Positions 33,190 to 44,995 of a DNA stretch of 64,000 bases are shown piece by piece. Where the stretch lies: assembly GCA_029207755.1 (NCBI GenBank), contig JARCOQ010000026.1:992001-1056000 (forward strand), written 5' to 3'. The stretch comes from Chamaea fasciata (taxonomy: Eukaryota > Chordata > Aves > Passeriformes > Sylviidae). The stretch's first letter is position 1. Every line of letters starts with the position of its first letter. The notes below the pieces were generated by a model. That model was not told the DNA's origin, did not search any database, and saw only the letters and a list, made by a program, of their open reading frames with translations. The position numbers and the translations under genes are program-made.

Positions 33190-36100
33190 CGCCGGCTCGG
33201 GATGCACAGCCCCCGAGCCCCTAAGCTCCATCTCTCCGGGCAGGTTTCCGTCTCCCCTGGGAGCCGTTCCCGGCCTGCGGGGGGGCAGCTCCCGGCAGCT
33301 CCCCCCGCTCTGCTCCTCTCCCCTCCGAGCCGGAACGCGCCGCAGTTTCCTGCCCTCGCGGTTCGCTCAATCCCGCGCCCTGCCAAGGAGGCAGAATTTG
33401 TGTCTCATCACCCAAACACTGCGTTTTAGCCCTCCCCGTGCCTCTGTCCCCTCGGGGACAGCCCGGCCCGTGTCCCCACCCGCGGGGAGGTGGCGGTGCC
33501 AGCCCGGCTGTCCCCAAAGCAGCGGGGATGGAGAGCTGGGGACGCGCGACAAGTGACAATTCATTAACTGTCCCCGAGGCGGAGGAGAGAGCAGCGAGCG
33601 GGGAAGGGACAAGGGGTGGCCCTGGCAGGACCCACAGCGACACGGGACACGCGGGGGGGTGCCCTGTGTTACAAACGCATATTATAAACTTGGCTTTTCG
33701 CAATCGCGCCGTGTTATGTTTTGTAAATGGAATTTAGAAAAGCGACGAGCGTATTTTTCTGGTTGTGACACCATATAGATGGTAAGAGGACTCGGGGTGT
33801 TTTTTTTTTTTTTTCTTTGTGACGTCTGGACTGACCAAAGCCAAAAATTATGGAGAAGTCATCACTTTATAGCCCTGCAGGAAGGCTGCCGGATTTCTGG
33901 GGTTTTTATCAAAATAAAACCAGCCGAGACCCGTGTTACCAAGACACAGCGGAGCCACTCACAAATAAATTCATCAGATGAGATGATTGGAGATGCTTGA
34001 AACTGAAAAGAATGTTTTAATATCTACTGAATATGTAAAACAGCAACCCTTAAAAAACACAGTCACTGAAAGAGAAAGGTGTGCGCTGGGACGTTTGCCC
34101 TTTTTGTCTCTTAATTGCCTATTTTTTTTCAACTTATAAATTTTTGAAAGAAAGTGGAGCTGGTTTTTCACACCCGGGCGCTCAGGATTCGCTCCTGTCC
34201 CCTCCCCGGGACACCCCGGCGGGCACACCCCGAGGTCGGAGCCATCCCCGAGGGCAGCCGCCTCCCCGGGGGCTCGGGGGAAGGAGGATAACGTCACCTT
34301 TCCCCCGGATCAATGAAGATTTTATTTTATTTATTTATTATTTTTGGTTCGGGAGTTATTAGCCCGGTGTCATAAACCATCTGAAAACCACAAAAGTAAA
34401 ATGATAAATCTCCGCTGTTTGCCTCCTGCGCGGGGTTTATAAGTACCCGGCTCCCTCCAGGCAGCGGTTCGATATCGCAGATCTCACAAATCACCCGGAC
34501 AGAGCCGGATTTTGGGGAATATCGCTCGGGCTTCGCTGTTTTCCAGCGCTCGGCCGTGGCCGGGGAAGCTCCCCCGGGCTCCTCGGGCGGGGCCGGGGGT
34601 GTGAGGTGGCTCCGGGGATGTGTCCCTGTCCCTCCCGGGACAATTTGGGACGGTTCTTGCATGGCAAACGCCCTTCGGGCATCATTAAATGATTGGAATG
34701 CGGCTGGTGCTGGCAAAGCAGCAGGAGCGCACCCCCAAAGCGGGGTTCAGCGCTGAGGGGGACAGGGGCGGCTCCCCCCAGTGCTCCCCGTGCCCCCCTG
34801 GGTGCCCTTCGGGGGGTCCACGGGGTGTCCCTGACCCCTCCCAGCCCCAGGTTTGCTTTCCCAAGCTCTTTCTGGTGGCGTTTCCCGGCGTTTTTGTCTC
34901 CGGGCCGCGGCTGTTGCATCCTCCCTCCCTCCCTCCTGATTTTTATTTCCAGCCTTGGGCTGCCCCGTGGTTTGTTCCCTGGTTCGCCCTCATCCCAGCG
35001 GGCTCGAAACCCAGCAGAATAAACCTCTCAAAGGGAAAAATAGCCCCAAGGAAAAAAAAAATTAAAAAAAAGAAAAAAAGACAAAAGACAAAATAAACCC
35101 CACAAAATAAACCCCACAGAACAAACCCCACAAAGGATTCGGGGCAGTTCCCTGCGCAGCACCGGCAGCCGCAGCCGGGGAAAACTTCCCGCGGGAGGGA
35201 AACGTTCCCCGGAGGGAAAAGCGAAGGACTGGAGGTCTGAATACTCTGCGGGTATGACACAATTAACACCGACCGCTAATGAGCGCAGCCCCAAGGGCAG
35301 GGATGGGGCTGTGCTGTCCCTTTCCCAGGGCCACGCTGGCGGATCCCTGGGGCACATCCCGGCCCCGGGAAGGCTCCGGGACCCCCCGAGCCCGCCCCAC
35401 ACGCGGCCCCACAGCCTCGGCGGGGCCGGGAGCGGCGCTTCCCGTGCGGACACCTGGGGCCGAGCATCCCCCGGGCTCTTCAAAGGCGTCCCGAGCCTCT
35501 CCCCTGCCCGGCGGGCTCCTGCTCCCTCCGTGCCCCGGGGATGGGTGCTGGGGGGCCGGGGGGGCAGCGGGAGCCCCCCGGCAGCGCAGATCTCTCCGGC
35601 CATGCGCTGGGCAGCCGGCGGGGCAGGATGCCGGCCCCGCGATCGTGCCTCGCACACCATTCCCCGTCCTCTCCGCGCCTCTGCCCGGGGCATCCCGCCG
35701 GCCTGGAAACAGGTGCGGCTTCCTGGGTTTCTGCTGAGGCGCGCATTTCGGCCCCTAAAGCGCTAAGTGAGTGCTAAGCCCTATAAAATTACCATTTCTG
35801 CTACTATTTCTGCGCAAAATTAAAAAAAAAAAAAAATTGAAAAAAGGCTCCTCCGCCGCGAGATACGCCAAAGCGCCCGATGAAGTCATGCGTCTATTCT
35901 CATTTGTGACATTTATTATTAACGGGGAAAAGAAACAAAACACAAAACAAACCAAACCAACAAAAAAAAAGAACCCCGACAAATGGCAGTCAGAAAGAAC
36001 TCCTAATTGAAGCACCATTGTGCCGTGGTGTAGCTGCCGTTAAATTAATCCGCCGCGTTCCTTTTCCACCCACGCGCAGCTTTCAAACTTCCTGGTTCTA

Positions 36101-36515
36101 ATTAGAACCGTTTAAAGCCAATTTTGACACTCCTCGGATGATGCAGTTCAGCTGCTGAGTACGGCGAGGCTCGGGGGAGAGGAGAGGAGAAGGGCTGGGA
36201 GCAAGCTGGGGCTGAGCCGGGAGCTGCTGCTTCTGCTCGGGGATGCCAATTCCAGCCCGAATTCCACTTTAATTCCCCTCTGGAGCCTGCTCCATCCCGC
36301 CTGTCCCGCGGGAGATGCTCCTGCCCGGAGTATCCCTCACTCACATCCCTCCCCGGCTGCTGGCCAGGGGATTTGGGGAGGTTTGTGGGGGTTTTTTGGG
36401 AGCCCCTCGAGCTCTCCCCGTCCTTTGTGCCGGCCAAATATTAACCAAAGGCAATAAATCCCCGGTGGAAAAGCGTTTGGGCGTTTCGGTGAGGGGAAAA
36501 GGCGCCAAAAAAAAG
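33190..36515. other. Gene-free, partly AT-rich non-repetitive region with possible regulatory elements
   Basis: No coding exon seen. Non-repetitive islands at 33660-34130, 34320-34500 and 35725-36130 contrast in composition with the GC-rich repeats around them. A-rich run at 35050-35090; CCCCACAAAATAAA-type short repeats at 35094-35135. Confidence 0.4.
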
Positions 36516-36517
36516 CC

Positions 36518-36845
36518 CTGAGCGCAGGGCTGAGAGAGGGTTTTTGGGGGGAAATGGGGGAATTTAGAGGTGTGGGGAAAAGACACCTGAGCGCAGGGCT
36601 GAGAGAGGATTTTTTGGGATGGAATGGGGAAATTCAGAGGTGTGGGGAAAAGAAACCACAGTGCAGGGCTGAGTGAGGATTCTTTGGGAATTTAGAGGTG
36701 TGGGGAGAAGACACCTGAGCGCAGGGCTGAGAGAGGATTTTTTGGGATGGAATGGAGGAATTTAGAGGTGTGGGGAGAAGACACCTGAGCGCAGGGCTGA
36801 GAGAGGATTTTTGGGGGGGAAATGGGGGAATTCAGAGGCGCGGGG
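36518..36845. repeat. Five-copy repeat, about 58-71 bp unit
   Basis: Copies start near 36518, 36587, 36657, 36715 and 36786 with TGAGCGCAGGGCTGAGAGAG and end with AGAGGTGTGGGGAAAAGACA. Confidence 0.95.
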
Positions 36846-37261
36846 ATGCCGCCCAGCCCTGCGCCAACACTCCGCCTGCCTCGGGGCCGGGAGATCTCGG
36901 AGGATGCTCCGCCAGGCCCGGCTTTGGAGAAGATGCTCTGGGCGCTGAGGTGTAAACAGAGAAACCCGCGGGCCCGGCCGGGAGCTGGCGCGGGTGTCAC
37001 TTCTGCAAACCTTGTTCCTGCTGTGTTCCTTTATCTGTCACCCTCGGAACCACCTGGGCGCCTTTTGATGCTATCGGGGCCCCGCCGAGCCCCCGGCACA
37101 TCCCCGGGGCACCGCCAGTTCCTCCGCGGCGCTGGAAGATCCCGTTAGTCACGGTATCTCCGCCGTCACCTTCTGCTTCCTTCTGCATTTGGCTTTTTTC
37201 TGCGGGGACATGTGTTCGCCAGGGATCCCGGCAGCTTCCTCACCCCTCGGCCGGGGGTGGA

Positions 37262-37445
37262 AAAAAATTTAAAAATGAAATAAAATGAAATGAAATAAAA
37301 TGAAGTAAAATGAAATGAAATGAAATAAAATAAGTTAAAAAAATAAAGTAAAATAAAATAAAATAGTAAAAATAAAAAATAAAATAAAATTAAATACAGT
37401 AAAATAAAATATAATAAAATATAATAAGATAAAATAAAATAGACA
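37262..37445. repeat. AAAAT/AAATG pentanucleotide-rich microsatellite
   Basis: Imperfect AAATAAAATG runs. Confidence 0.95.
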
Positions 37446-37527
37446 AAATAACTCCCTGACAAAATAAACCCCCACGAAATAAACCCCACAAAATAAAACC
37501 CCACAGAATAAACCCCACAAAACCCCC
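37446..37527. repeat. CACAAAATAAACCC short minisatellite
   Basis: Five copies of about 15 bp, the same motif as at 35094-35135. Confidence 0.85.
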
Positions 37528-37968
37528 TCAGCAGGGCTGGGACAGCTCCTGGTGCTGCTCGGAGCTCTTGGGACATTTGTCCCCCTCAGGGCCAGCCCCG
37601 CTCTCCCTTTTCCATGTTCTCCCGTGTTTTCCATCTCTCCCAGTGACCCCCCCGAGCTCATCCCCGCCTCCCTCCCTGTCCCAGGAGGAAATTGTGGATT
37701 TTCCCCCAAACCCGGTCCCCGCCGTGGGGCAGAACCCCAATTTGGGGCTGGGGCGCCGCAGTCGCCTCTGCAGGGCCGGCCCGGCCTGGGCACATTTCCC
37801 TTGGTTTGGTTGTTTCTGGGTTTTTTTAATACACAAACTCCAGTTTTTTCACATTTTGAATTTTTTCCTTTCTTCCGTCCTGGAGCAGGATCAACCCCCC
37901 CCAGAGCCTGGAGGTTCTTTATGCTTTTCTCTAATCTCTGTCGCTTGGCTTTGGCTTGGGCCGTTCTT

Positions 37969-38035
37969 ATTTTATTTTATTTTATTTTATTTTATTTTAT
38001 TTTATTTTACTTTACTTTACTTTATTTTACTTTCT
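37969..38035. repeat. (TTTTA)n microsatellite
   Basis: About twelve pentamers, with TTTAC variants at the right end. Confidence 0.97.
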
Positions 38036-38540
38036 TCTTCCCCACCCCAGCGCCGCCTCTTCCTACTCCGTAATTTTTTTCCCCAACTTTGGAAGCGCGA
38101 CTTCGGAGCGGCCAAAGGCAAAAAAAGAATAAAACCCAGACCCAAAACCCAAAAGAAGGATATTTCTGCTCGCCCGTTAACTCCACAAGGAGCTGCGTGC
38201 CTGCAGCCCGGCGGGGCGGTAACGAGAACCAAGGGCTGCGAGCTCCGGCCGGAGCGGGTCAAATTAGCCCGGGGGGCGCAGAGGGGGAAGCGTTCCATCC
38301 TGGGGCCGCCGCAGCCCAGATGGGATTTGGGATTTTGGGATTTCCCCCCCCCCCCGGGATGTTCACCCGGCTCCCTTCGCCTCCTCCCCGCCGAGCCCAG
38401 CCCCGGGATTTGTCCTGTTGGCTCTCGCCCCGGGCTCGGACATCTCCCCACAGATGTGTGGCTGGTCCCGTCCTGGGGGTCACAGAGGGAGGAGCCGCCT
38501 GAACCTGTCCCCAACTCCGCGGGGACACCGGGGCACAAAC

Positions 38541-39003
38541 CCCAGAGTTATCCCACAGTTATCCCAGAGTTATTCCAGAGTTATTCCAGAGTATCCCAGA
38601 GTTATTTCAGGGTTATTCCAGAGTTATTCCAGAGTATCCCAGAGTTATTTCAGGGTTATTCCGGAGTTATTCTGGAGTTATTCCAGATTAATTTCAGATT
38701 TATTCCAGTTTTATTCCAGAGTTATTCCAGAGTTATCCCAGAGTTATTCCAGAGTTATTCCAGAGTTATTTCAGAGTTATTCCAGAGTTATTCCAATGCT
38801 ATTCCAATGCTATTCCAGAGTTATCCCAGAGTTATCCCAGAGTTATTCCAGAGTTATCCCAGAGTTATCCCAGAGTTATTCCAGAGTTATTTCAGAGTTA
38901 TCCCAGAGTTATTCCAGAGTTATTTCAGAGTTATCCCAGAGTTATCCCAGAGTTATTCCAGATTTATTTCAGAGTTATTCCAGAGTTATTCCAGAGTTTT
39001 CCC
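38541..39003. repeat. 11/12-bp minisatellite, AGTTATTCCAG unit
   Basis: About forty copies of AGTTATTCCAG / AGTTATCCCAG / AGTTATTTCAG. No stop codon arises in the plus frames, which makes long artificial open frames. Confidence 0.97.
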
Positions 39004-39607
39004 AGTTGTTTCCAAGTGCTCCTTGCCTGGGAGGCGCGGTGGCTCTGCCAGGCTTTGTCACCACGGCCAGGCCCTGTCCCCGTGGCCGTCCCTCTGTGTC
39101 CCCAGGGCAGCACACCTGGGTTTTGTCACCTGCAGGATGTGCCGGGGCCACCTGGGTTTGGGGCCGCGGGGGTGAAATTGGGGTTAAAGATGACCCAGGC
39201 TGTGGGGTTTGGGGTCCCTGGTGCCCCTGGGGGGGTCCTGGCGTCTGGGTTTGGCACTCGCCCAAATATTTTGGGTATTTCTGGGAAACGCCACTGGTGT
39301 CCCTTTTCCACAGAAATGTCACTTGTCCGCAGAAATGTCCACTCAATAAAGGCGGAGATCTGCCCGTGAGCAAACGGGGTTTGGGAATTGCTGCAGGATC
39401 GGGGTCGAGGATTCTGCTGGAGCTGGTTTGGGCACCACAGAGGGTAATTCAAGGGGACAATTAGAGGGACAGTCTGTGTTAATTAACACCAGGGCGGAGC
39501 GGGATGGGAGAGGATGAGGATGAGGATGAGGATGGGAGGATGAGCTGCTCCGGCCCAGCAGCTCCCGGGATGTTCGGAGCCTCCAGGTGAGCAATGGGAA
39601 TATCAGG

Positions 39608-40447
39608 TGCCTTGGGGAAGGCTGAGCTGGAACAGAGACTGGAGAATAAGGCAGAGATTTATTGAAAGATGTTTAAGGACACACCTTGGGCAGGACAAGA
39701 GCCTGGCCAGGGCTGCACCCAAGGTGGACCTAAAATGGGCACAAAATAGTCACAAAATGGGCACAAAATGGGCACAAAATGGGCACAAAATGGGCACAAA
39801 ATGGGCACAAAATGGGCACAAAATGGGCACAAAATGGGCACAAAATGGGCACAAAATGGTCACAAAATGGGCACAAAATAGTCACAAAATGGGCACAAAA
39901 TGGGCACAAAATGGGCACAAAATAGTCACAAAATGGGCACAAAATAGTCACAAAATGGTCACAAAATGGGCACAAAATGGGCACAAAATGGGCACAAAAT
40001 GGACACAAAATGGGCACAAAATGGGCACAAAATGGGCACAAAATAGTCACAAAATGGGCACAAAATGGGCACAAAATGGGCACAAAATAGTCACAAAATG
40101 GGCACAAAATAGTCACAAAATGGTCACAAAATGGGCACAAAATGGGCACAAAATGGGCACAAAATGGACACAAAATGGAGAAATGGTCTCGAGGTCTCAC
40201 ACTTTGATAAGTTTTGGTCCATTTGCACATTGGGGTTGAATTGTGCAATTCCAGCTCCAGGTGATGCAGTCCCATCCTTCTTGTCCCTCCCTCCAGCCCA
40301 CCCTTGTTTGTGCTCTTGGGGCTGAGATTTCCCCTTGTCGTCCATTTGGGAAAGGATTTGTTTTGTGTCCCTGCTGCGTGCACAGCTGAGTGACACTGAC
40401 TGTGAGCTCACAGAGTCGGAAACACACAAAATATAAACCTCCAGGCA
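39608..40447 (-). mobile_element. Solo LTR-like insertion containing an 11-bp minisatellite
   Basis: Plus-strand ends are TGCCTTGG...CCAGGCA (a 5-bp inverted TGCCT/AGGCA). They are flanked by TCAGG at 39603-39607 and TCCGG at 40448-40452, a one-mismatch 5-bp target duplication. On the minus strand TTTCAATAAATCTCTGCC near 39650-39670 has the layout of an LTR poly(A) signal. Most of the left part (39737-40180) is about forty copies of GGGCACAAAAT. No internal retroviral genes are present. Confidence 0.6.
39737..40180. repeat. 11-bp minisatellite GGGCACAAAAT
   Basis: About forty units with AGT, GGT, GGA variants. A block of roughly 100 bp with the same variant order occurs twice (from about 39915 and about 40080), so there is a higher-order period near 165 bp. 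Confidence 0.98.
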
Positions 40448-40454
40448 TCCGGGG

Positions 40455-43400
40455 AACCATTTCTTTGTGCGCTCAGGGATCGGCCCCGGGGGAAGGGCTG
40501 TTCCTGGAGAAACCTTTCCCCCCGGGGCTGTCCCCCAGCGCGGTGACACCGCAGCACTTAGCGGCGCCCGGGCCGACCCGCCCCGTGACTTTCCTTGGGT
40601 CGCGTTCTCTCCATTTGCTCTATTGATTTGGGTTCCGAGGCTGCCATGAGGATGGTTTTAACGCTGGTTTTATTGGGTGGGGAGCTGCGGGGTAAAGGGA
40701 GTTATGGCCGAGTTTTGGTGAACCCCAGGCCGCTGCGGGCAGGGCTGAAGGGATTTGGGGGTTTCCTCTCTGGCGCTTTGGGGTGAGCTCGGCCCTGGTG
40801 GGTTCCCATTCCGTGCTGGGCGTCCACAAACCCGCCCCAACCAAACCCCGCACACCTTGGGTGGCTCCCGCATTAAATATAAATGGGGAGAAAATTACCT
40901 TAATCAAGTCTAAGCCGAATTGATTAATATTTTAGTCAAAACCTCACGCTGGAGTTGAACGGACTGGTTAAATCTCAGCTGGAAAAAACCACTGTGGTTC
41001 CCCACCAGCTTTTTTTTTTTTTTTTTTTCCCCTCTCCTTAAACCCAGCCTGGTTTCCACGGCCCCTCTCTCTGCCTGCGCTGGGGTTGCTGGGGAGCTCT
41101 TTGCCCTTTAGCTGAGCGAATTACCAGCGGTTTGAAAAGGCCCCTTCTCCCCCTCCCTCCTCCCTTTTATAGGTACAATAATCAGATAAAATATTTCTGG
41201 AAGACTATTTACAAAACCCCTCCCGTCCCCATCAATCTTACGGTTAAGAAGGAGAGGAGGAAGAAATCTTAACCTCAAGAAGCTGCTAATGCAACCCAGC
41301 CCTTTAATGGTGGGGTGGAGATCTGCTGCTTTTTTTTTTTTTTTTTCTTTTCCCTGCTGCCATTACTACGGAATACATAATAACATCAATAATTAAATAT
41401 AAATTGGATTTAATATTTTATGCTGGCGACGTGTAATTTACACTCTACCCGAGAAATCAAAAGGTCACGTCTGAGGAGAAGGCAAGGAGGGGAGAGGGGC
41501 ACTGAGATGGGTCTGGCGTTGGGAGGCTCAAAGAAATCGCTCCGGGGAGGGGAGGGACAGCTTTGTTTGGGGTGAAAAATTAGGAGTTTGGAGCTGGATT
41601 GCAGGTGTGGGTTTGCTCCTGCGCAGGATGCGCTGGTTCTGGGCTCTGGGGCGGTTTTAGGGGATGGCTGTGGGGCTGGGCTGAGCGGGGAGCGTGGGAT
41701 CCCCATCCCTGCTGCCCTGGGCATCCTCCGGGCCCGGGAGGAGAGGCCAGCAGAGCTCTCCGGCATCGATCCCGCGGGCTGAGGGCAGCTCTGGGTGTCC
41801 TGCCAGCTCGGCAGCTCCATTACCGCCCCGGTAATTCAGGAACCGCCCGGGCTATTTCTGGGACGGGAGGATTTTCAGCCTTTTTGTTCCTCTCCCCGTT
41901 GGGTCATCGAAGATTTGGCCGATTTTCCGCCTCCATCCCCAGGGTTTTGCGCCCGGCAGCCCCGGCTCTCTTTGCCTTGAGCTTCACAGCTTCGATGATT
42001 TAAAAACAGGAGGGATCAAACCTCTCCTGGGCGGATGTGGGGCTCTCCCAGCTGCCCATCCATGGGCTGGTGGCATCAAGGAGCAAACCCGGAGCCATCC
42101 CTGGCCCTGGGGGACGGAGGATTTGTCCCCTCAGAGGAATTCTTGCTCAGGCCTGCGGGCAGGGAGGTTTGGGGCTCCTCGGGGCTGCCCAGCGCAGGTT
42201 TCTCCGCAAGCGAGGCTTCTGCTTTTTTAAAGGTTGTGCAACACATCTGGGCAAAGCCACTCCTGATTCTTCTTCTCCTTCTCCCCCCGGGGCGGGTTAG
42301 GCTGGGGAAGTTGGGGGGAACCAGCCCTGGGGGCGGTTGGGTTTGGGGTCTCACCTGGCACGAACGTGGGGGAGGCAGGTGGAGGGGCCGCTGGGGATGT
42401 GAAATTACAGCGGGAGCTTTGGAGGGGGAATAAATCTCCTTTTTGTGCGCCGTGGGGAGGCTGCCTGGAGCTGCTGGAGGGGGTTTTGGCCGCCTGGGAA
42501 AGGGAGGGATGGCCTTTAGGGGAGCTGGGCAGGCAAGGAGAAGCCCTGCGTGCACCCTTGGGTGGCCCTTGAGGGTGCACAAGGGGCCCACACCACCCAG
42601 CCCCTTCGCTGGCATGCAGAGCTGGGGGTGCCAGGGTCTGATTTTGGGTCAGTTTTGCCCAATTTCAGCTGCTGCCATCTCGTCCAGGAGGGTCGGAAAA
42701 TCCTCCCTGAGCCTGGGGGTCGTTGGACATCCGTTTGTTTGCTTCGGCCCCCGTGGGCAAGTGGAGTAAAAACCCCACAGCAGCCAAATTTCCACCCCCT
42801 GCAGGAGCCACAAAGCCGCTCGGGTCACTCGGGGGTGGGCAGGAAATGCCCCGCCGGGTCTGGCAGAGCCACAGCTGGGGCCGGGAGGGCTCAGTTCGGT
42901 TGGCCACAGGGCCAAAACCCCTCAGGGCAGCCCAGCCCCGGTGGAAGAATTTGGGAAAGGCTGGGTTGGACGGGGCCTGGAGAAACCTGGGATGGTGGGA
43001 GATATCCCTGCTGGGGGCTGGATGGGCTTTAAGGTCCCCTCCAGCCCCCAAAAAATCCCATAATTCTGCAAAACGGAGCTGATCCTGCCCCACAGCGAGA
43101 TCCCAAATTAGGATTAACCCTAATTAGGTTTTTATCATCGCCTGGGGGGTGCCAAGAGCTGCCGTCTAGGGCACAGCTCCTCTGGGGGCTGAGCTGAGCT
43201 GCCCCCAAACCACCCAAACCACCCAAACCACCCAAGGCTGAGCTTTGCAGGGTCATTACCCCTTTCCACGAGGCTGCGGAAGCCGCCTGGAAAAAGACCA
43301 GGTTGGGATTTGGAAAGGGTTTTGATCCAAAATGCTTTTTTCCACCTCCTGCCCCTTCCCTTGATCAGCACCTGCCCTGGGAGGAGGAAGGATCTAATGA

Positions 43401-44110
43401 ACTGCGGGAGGATGGGCCCGGCCCTGCCCTCTCAGGGCTCCCTCCACGCTTTTATTCCGTTTTTTCCGAGCCCAGCATGGAAAAATCTCCATAAACCCTC
43501 CGCTCTGGTGCCCCTGAGAGTGGAAACACCTGGTTTTCAAAGGGCGAAAACCTCGCCCTTAATGGCGAATTTCCATTTTATGGATGGGATAATGTGGCTG
43601 GCTCCCTCGGCGGAGGAGAAACTGGCGTTTTCTTCTGAGGCTTTGAAGTTCTTTTTTGGTGGAGGAGAAAGTTTTTGGGGTTTCCGCGGAGGGTCAGGGC
43701 CCTCCTCCGAGTGTCTCTGTTCAGGATTTTGGGGGACACAGCTGTGACAGCCTCGCTGGGAATGTGCTGGAGCCCTAGAAATTCGGAATTCGGGGTTTTA
43801 GTGGGTAAGTAATAGGTCTGAGTCAAGGTGGAGGATTCGGGGCGTGGGTTGGTTGTCTTTGTGCGCCTTCTTCTTCCCGAATCCGGGTGGTTTTCTCTAA
43901 CTGGGTGAAAGAAATTCGGGGTCTGGGCGATCATAATTGGATTCGAAGGATAAATAAAACAGATGTCAGCTGTTTATTGGGTAATTGGGGTTTAAAGAAC
44001 CTCGAGCAGACAACATTTTGGGTCAATTTCTCAACCTGTTAGGGAGAGCTCACGTCTCTGAGTTTGTGACAGGTAAAGATGATAAACTGCAGGGTGGGAC
44101 TTCAAAAACT
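40455..44110. other. Gene-free region, mixed
   Basis: No coding exon seen. An AT-richer non-repetitive island lies at 41040-41480, with T-runs at 41011-41028 and 41331-41346. ACCACCCAA repeats occur at 43205-43232 and a CR1 piece at 42930-43060. Confidence 0.4.
42930..43060 (+). mobile_element. CR1 LINE 3' fragment
   Basis: GGGCTTTAAGGTCCCCTCCA followed by an AT-rich end ATCCCATAATTC is the CR1 3' end in sense. Confidence 0.65.
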
Positions 44111-44164
44111 ACGTCCCCTGAGTTTTGTTCAGCCTGACCTTGGAGCAGGAAAGAGCCAGGAATT

Positions 44165-44352
44165 CCAACAGGGATGAGCCAGGAGCCACCTAGACCCCAA
44201 AATTTCCACTTTTAACGTCCCAAAATCCAACAGGGATGAGCCAGGAGTCACCTCAGAGCCCAACATTTCCACTTTTTACGCCCCAAAATCCAACAGGGAT
44301 GAGCCAGGAGTCACCTCAGGCCCCCAAATTTCCCCTTTTAACGCCCCCAAAT
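44165..44352. repeat. 62-bp repeat, three copies
   Basis: Each begins CCAACAGGGATGAGCCAGGA and ends in TTTTAACGYCCCAAAAT, at 44165, 44227 and 44290. Confidence 0.95.
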
Positions 44353-44744
44353 CCCGAGGAGCCCCGCACCGTCCCCGTCCCGACGGGCTGAGCCGCTCTG
44401 CCTCCCCAGAGCCGAGCAGCCCGGTGGAGCCCCGGTTGTTTTCCATCTTTATCCATCCCCAGGTGCGGCAGGAATGGCTCCCCCCAGGCCGTTCAGAGGC
44501 TTTTAACGGGCCGCTCTTGGCCAGGTGCCGGTTTACGGCCCTGAGGAGGAGGAAAAGCTCCGCGGGCGCTTTGCGGGGCTCGGGGTGAGTGATGGATGGC
44601 CGGGAGGGCGAGCCCGGAGCGCTCAGAAATTCACATTTAACCCGGGGAACCGCCCGCGGGACACGGGGGCGGCGGTGCCAGCCGCAGCCTTTGGGGTCGT
44701 GTTTAGGGTTAAAGGCGTCAACCTCGCGGAGTTACGGGATCTCG

Positions 44745-44995
44745 GCGTGGTTGGGGTGGGAATGGCTTCAAATCCGTCCGGTGCCACGCTCTGCCGTGGG
44801 CAGGGACGTCTCGCAGGGTGTTCCAGCCTGGATTTGGGAGCTGCCGGGGATCCTCCGGGCACCCTGCGCCGGGTCCCCGCCCTGCTCTGGGTGACCAATT
44901 TCCTCCCGGTATCCCACCTCAATCCCCCCTCTGTGCGTTTGAAGCCACCCCTTCCCTCGTCCTGTCTCTCCCTGCCCCTGGAAATTTCAAAAATT
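44745..44995 (-). mobile_element. CR1 LINE fragment
   Basis: GGTTGGGGTGGGAATGGCTT, TGCCGTGGGCAGGGACGTCT and CGTCCTGTCTCTCCCTGCCC match the CR1 3' region, with sense on the minus strand. Confidence 0.75.

Noticed and set aside
30600..33200. Regularly spaced repeats resembling a CRISPR array
   Set aside because: The units are contiguous or have no unique spacers, and the genome is a vertebrate. They are minisatellites.
37568..39175. Plus-strand open frame of 535 codons
   Set aside because: It strings together a TTTTA microsatellite and the AGTTATTCCAG array and has no domain or exon structure.
39607..40383. Open frames with KWAQNGHKM or HFVPILCPFCA repeats
   Set aside because: Translation of the 11-bp minisatellite inside the LTR. 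Cys/His spacing on the minus strand resembles zinc fingers only by repetition.
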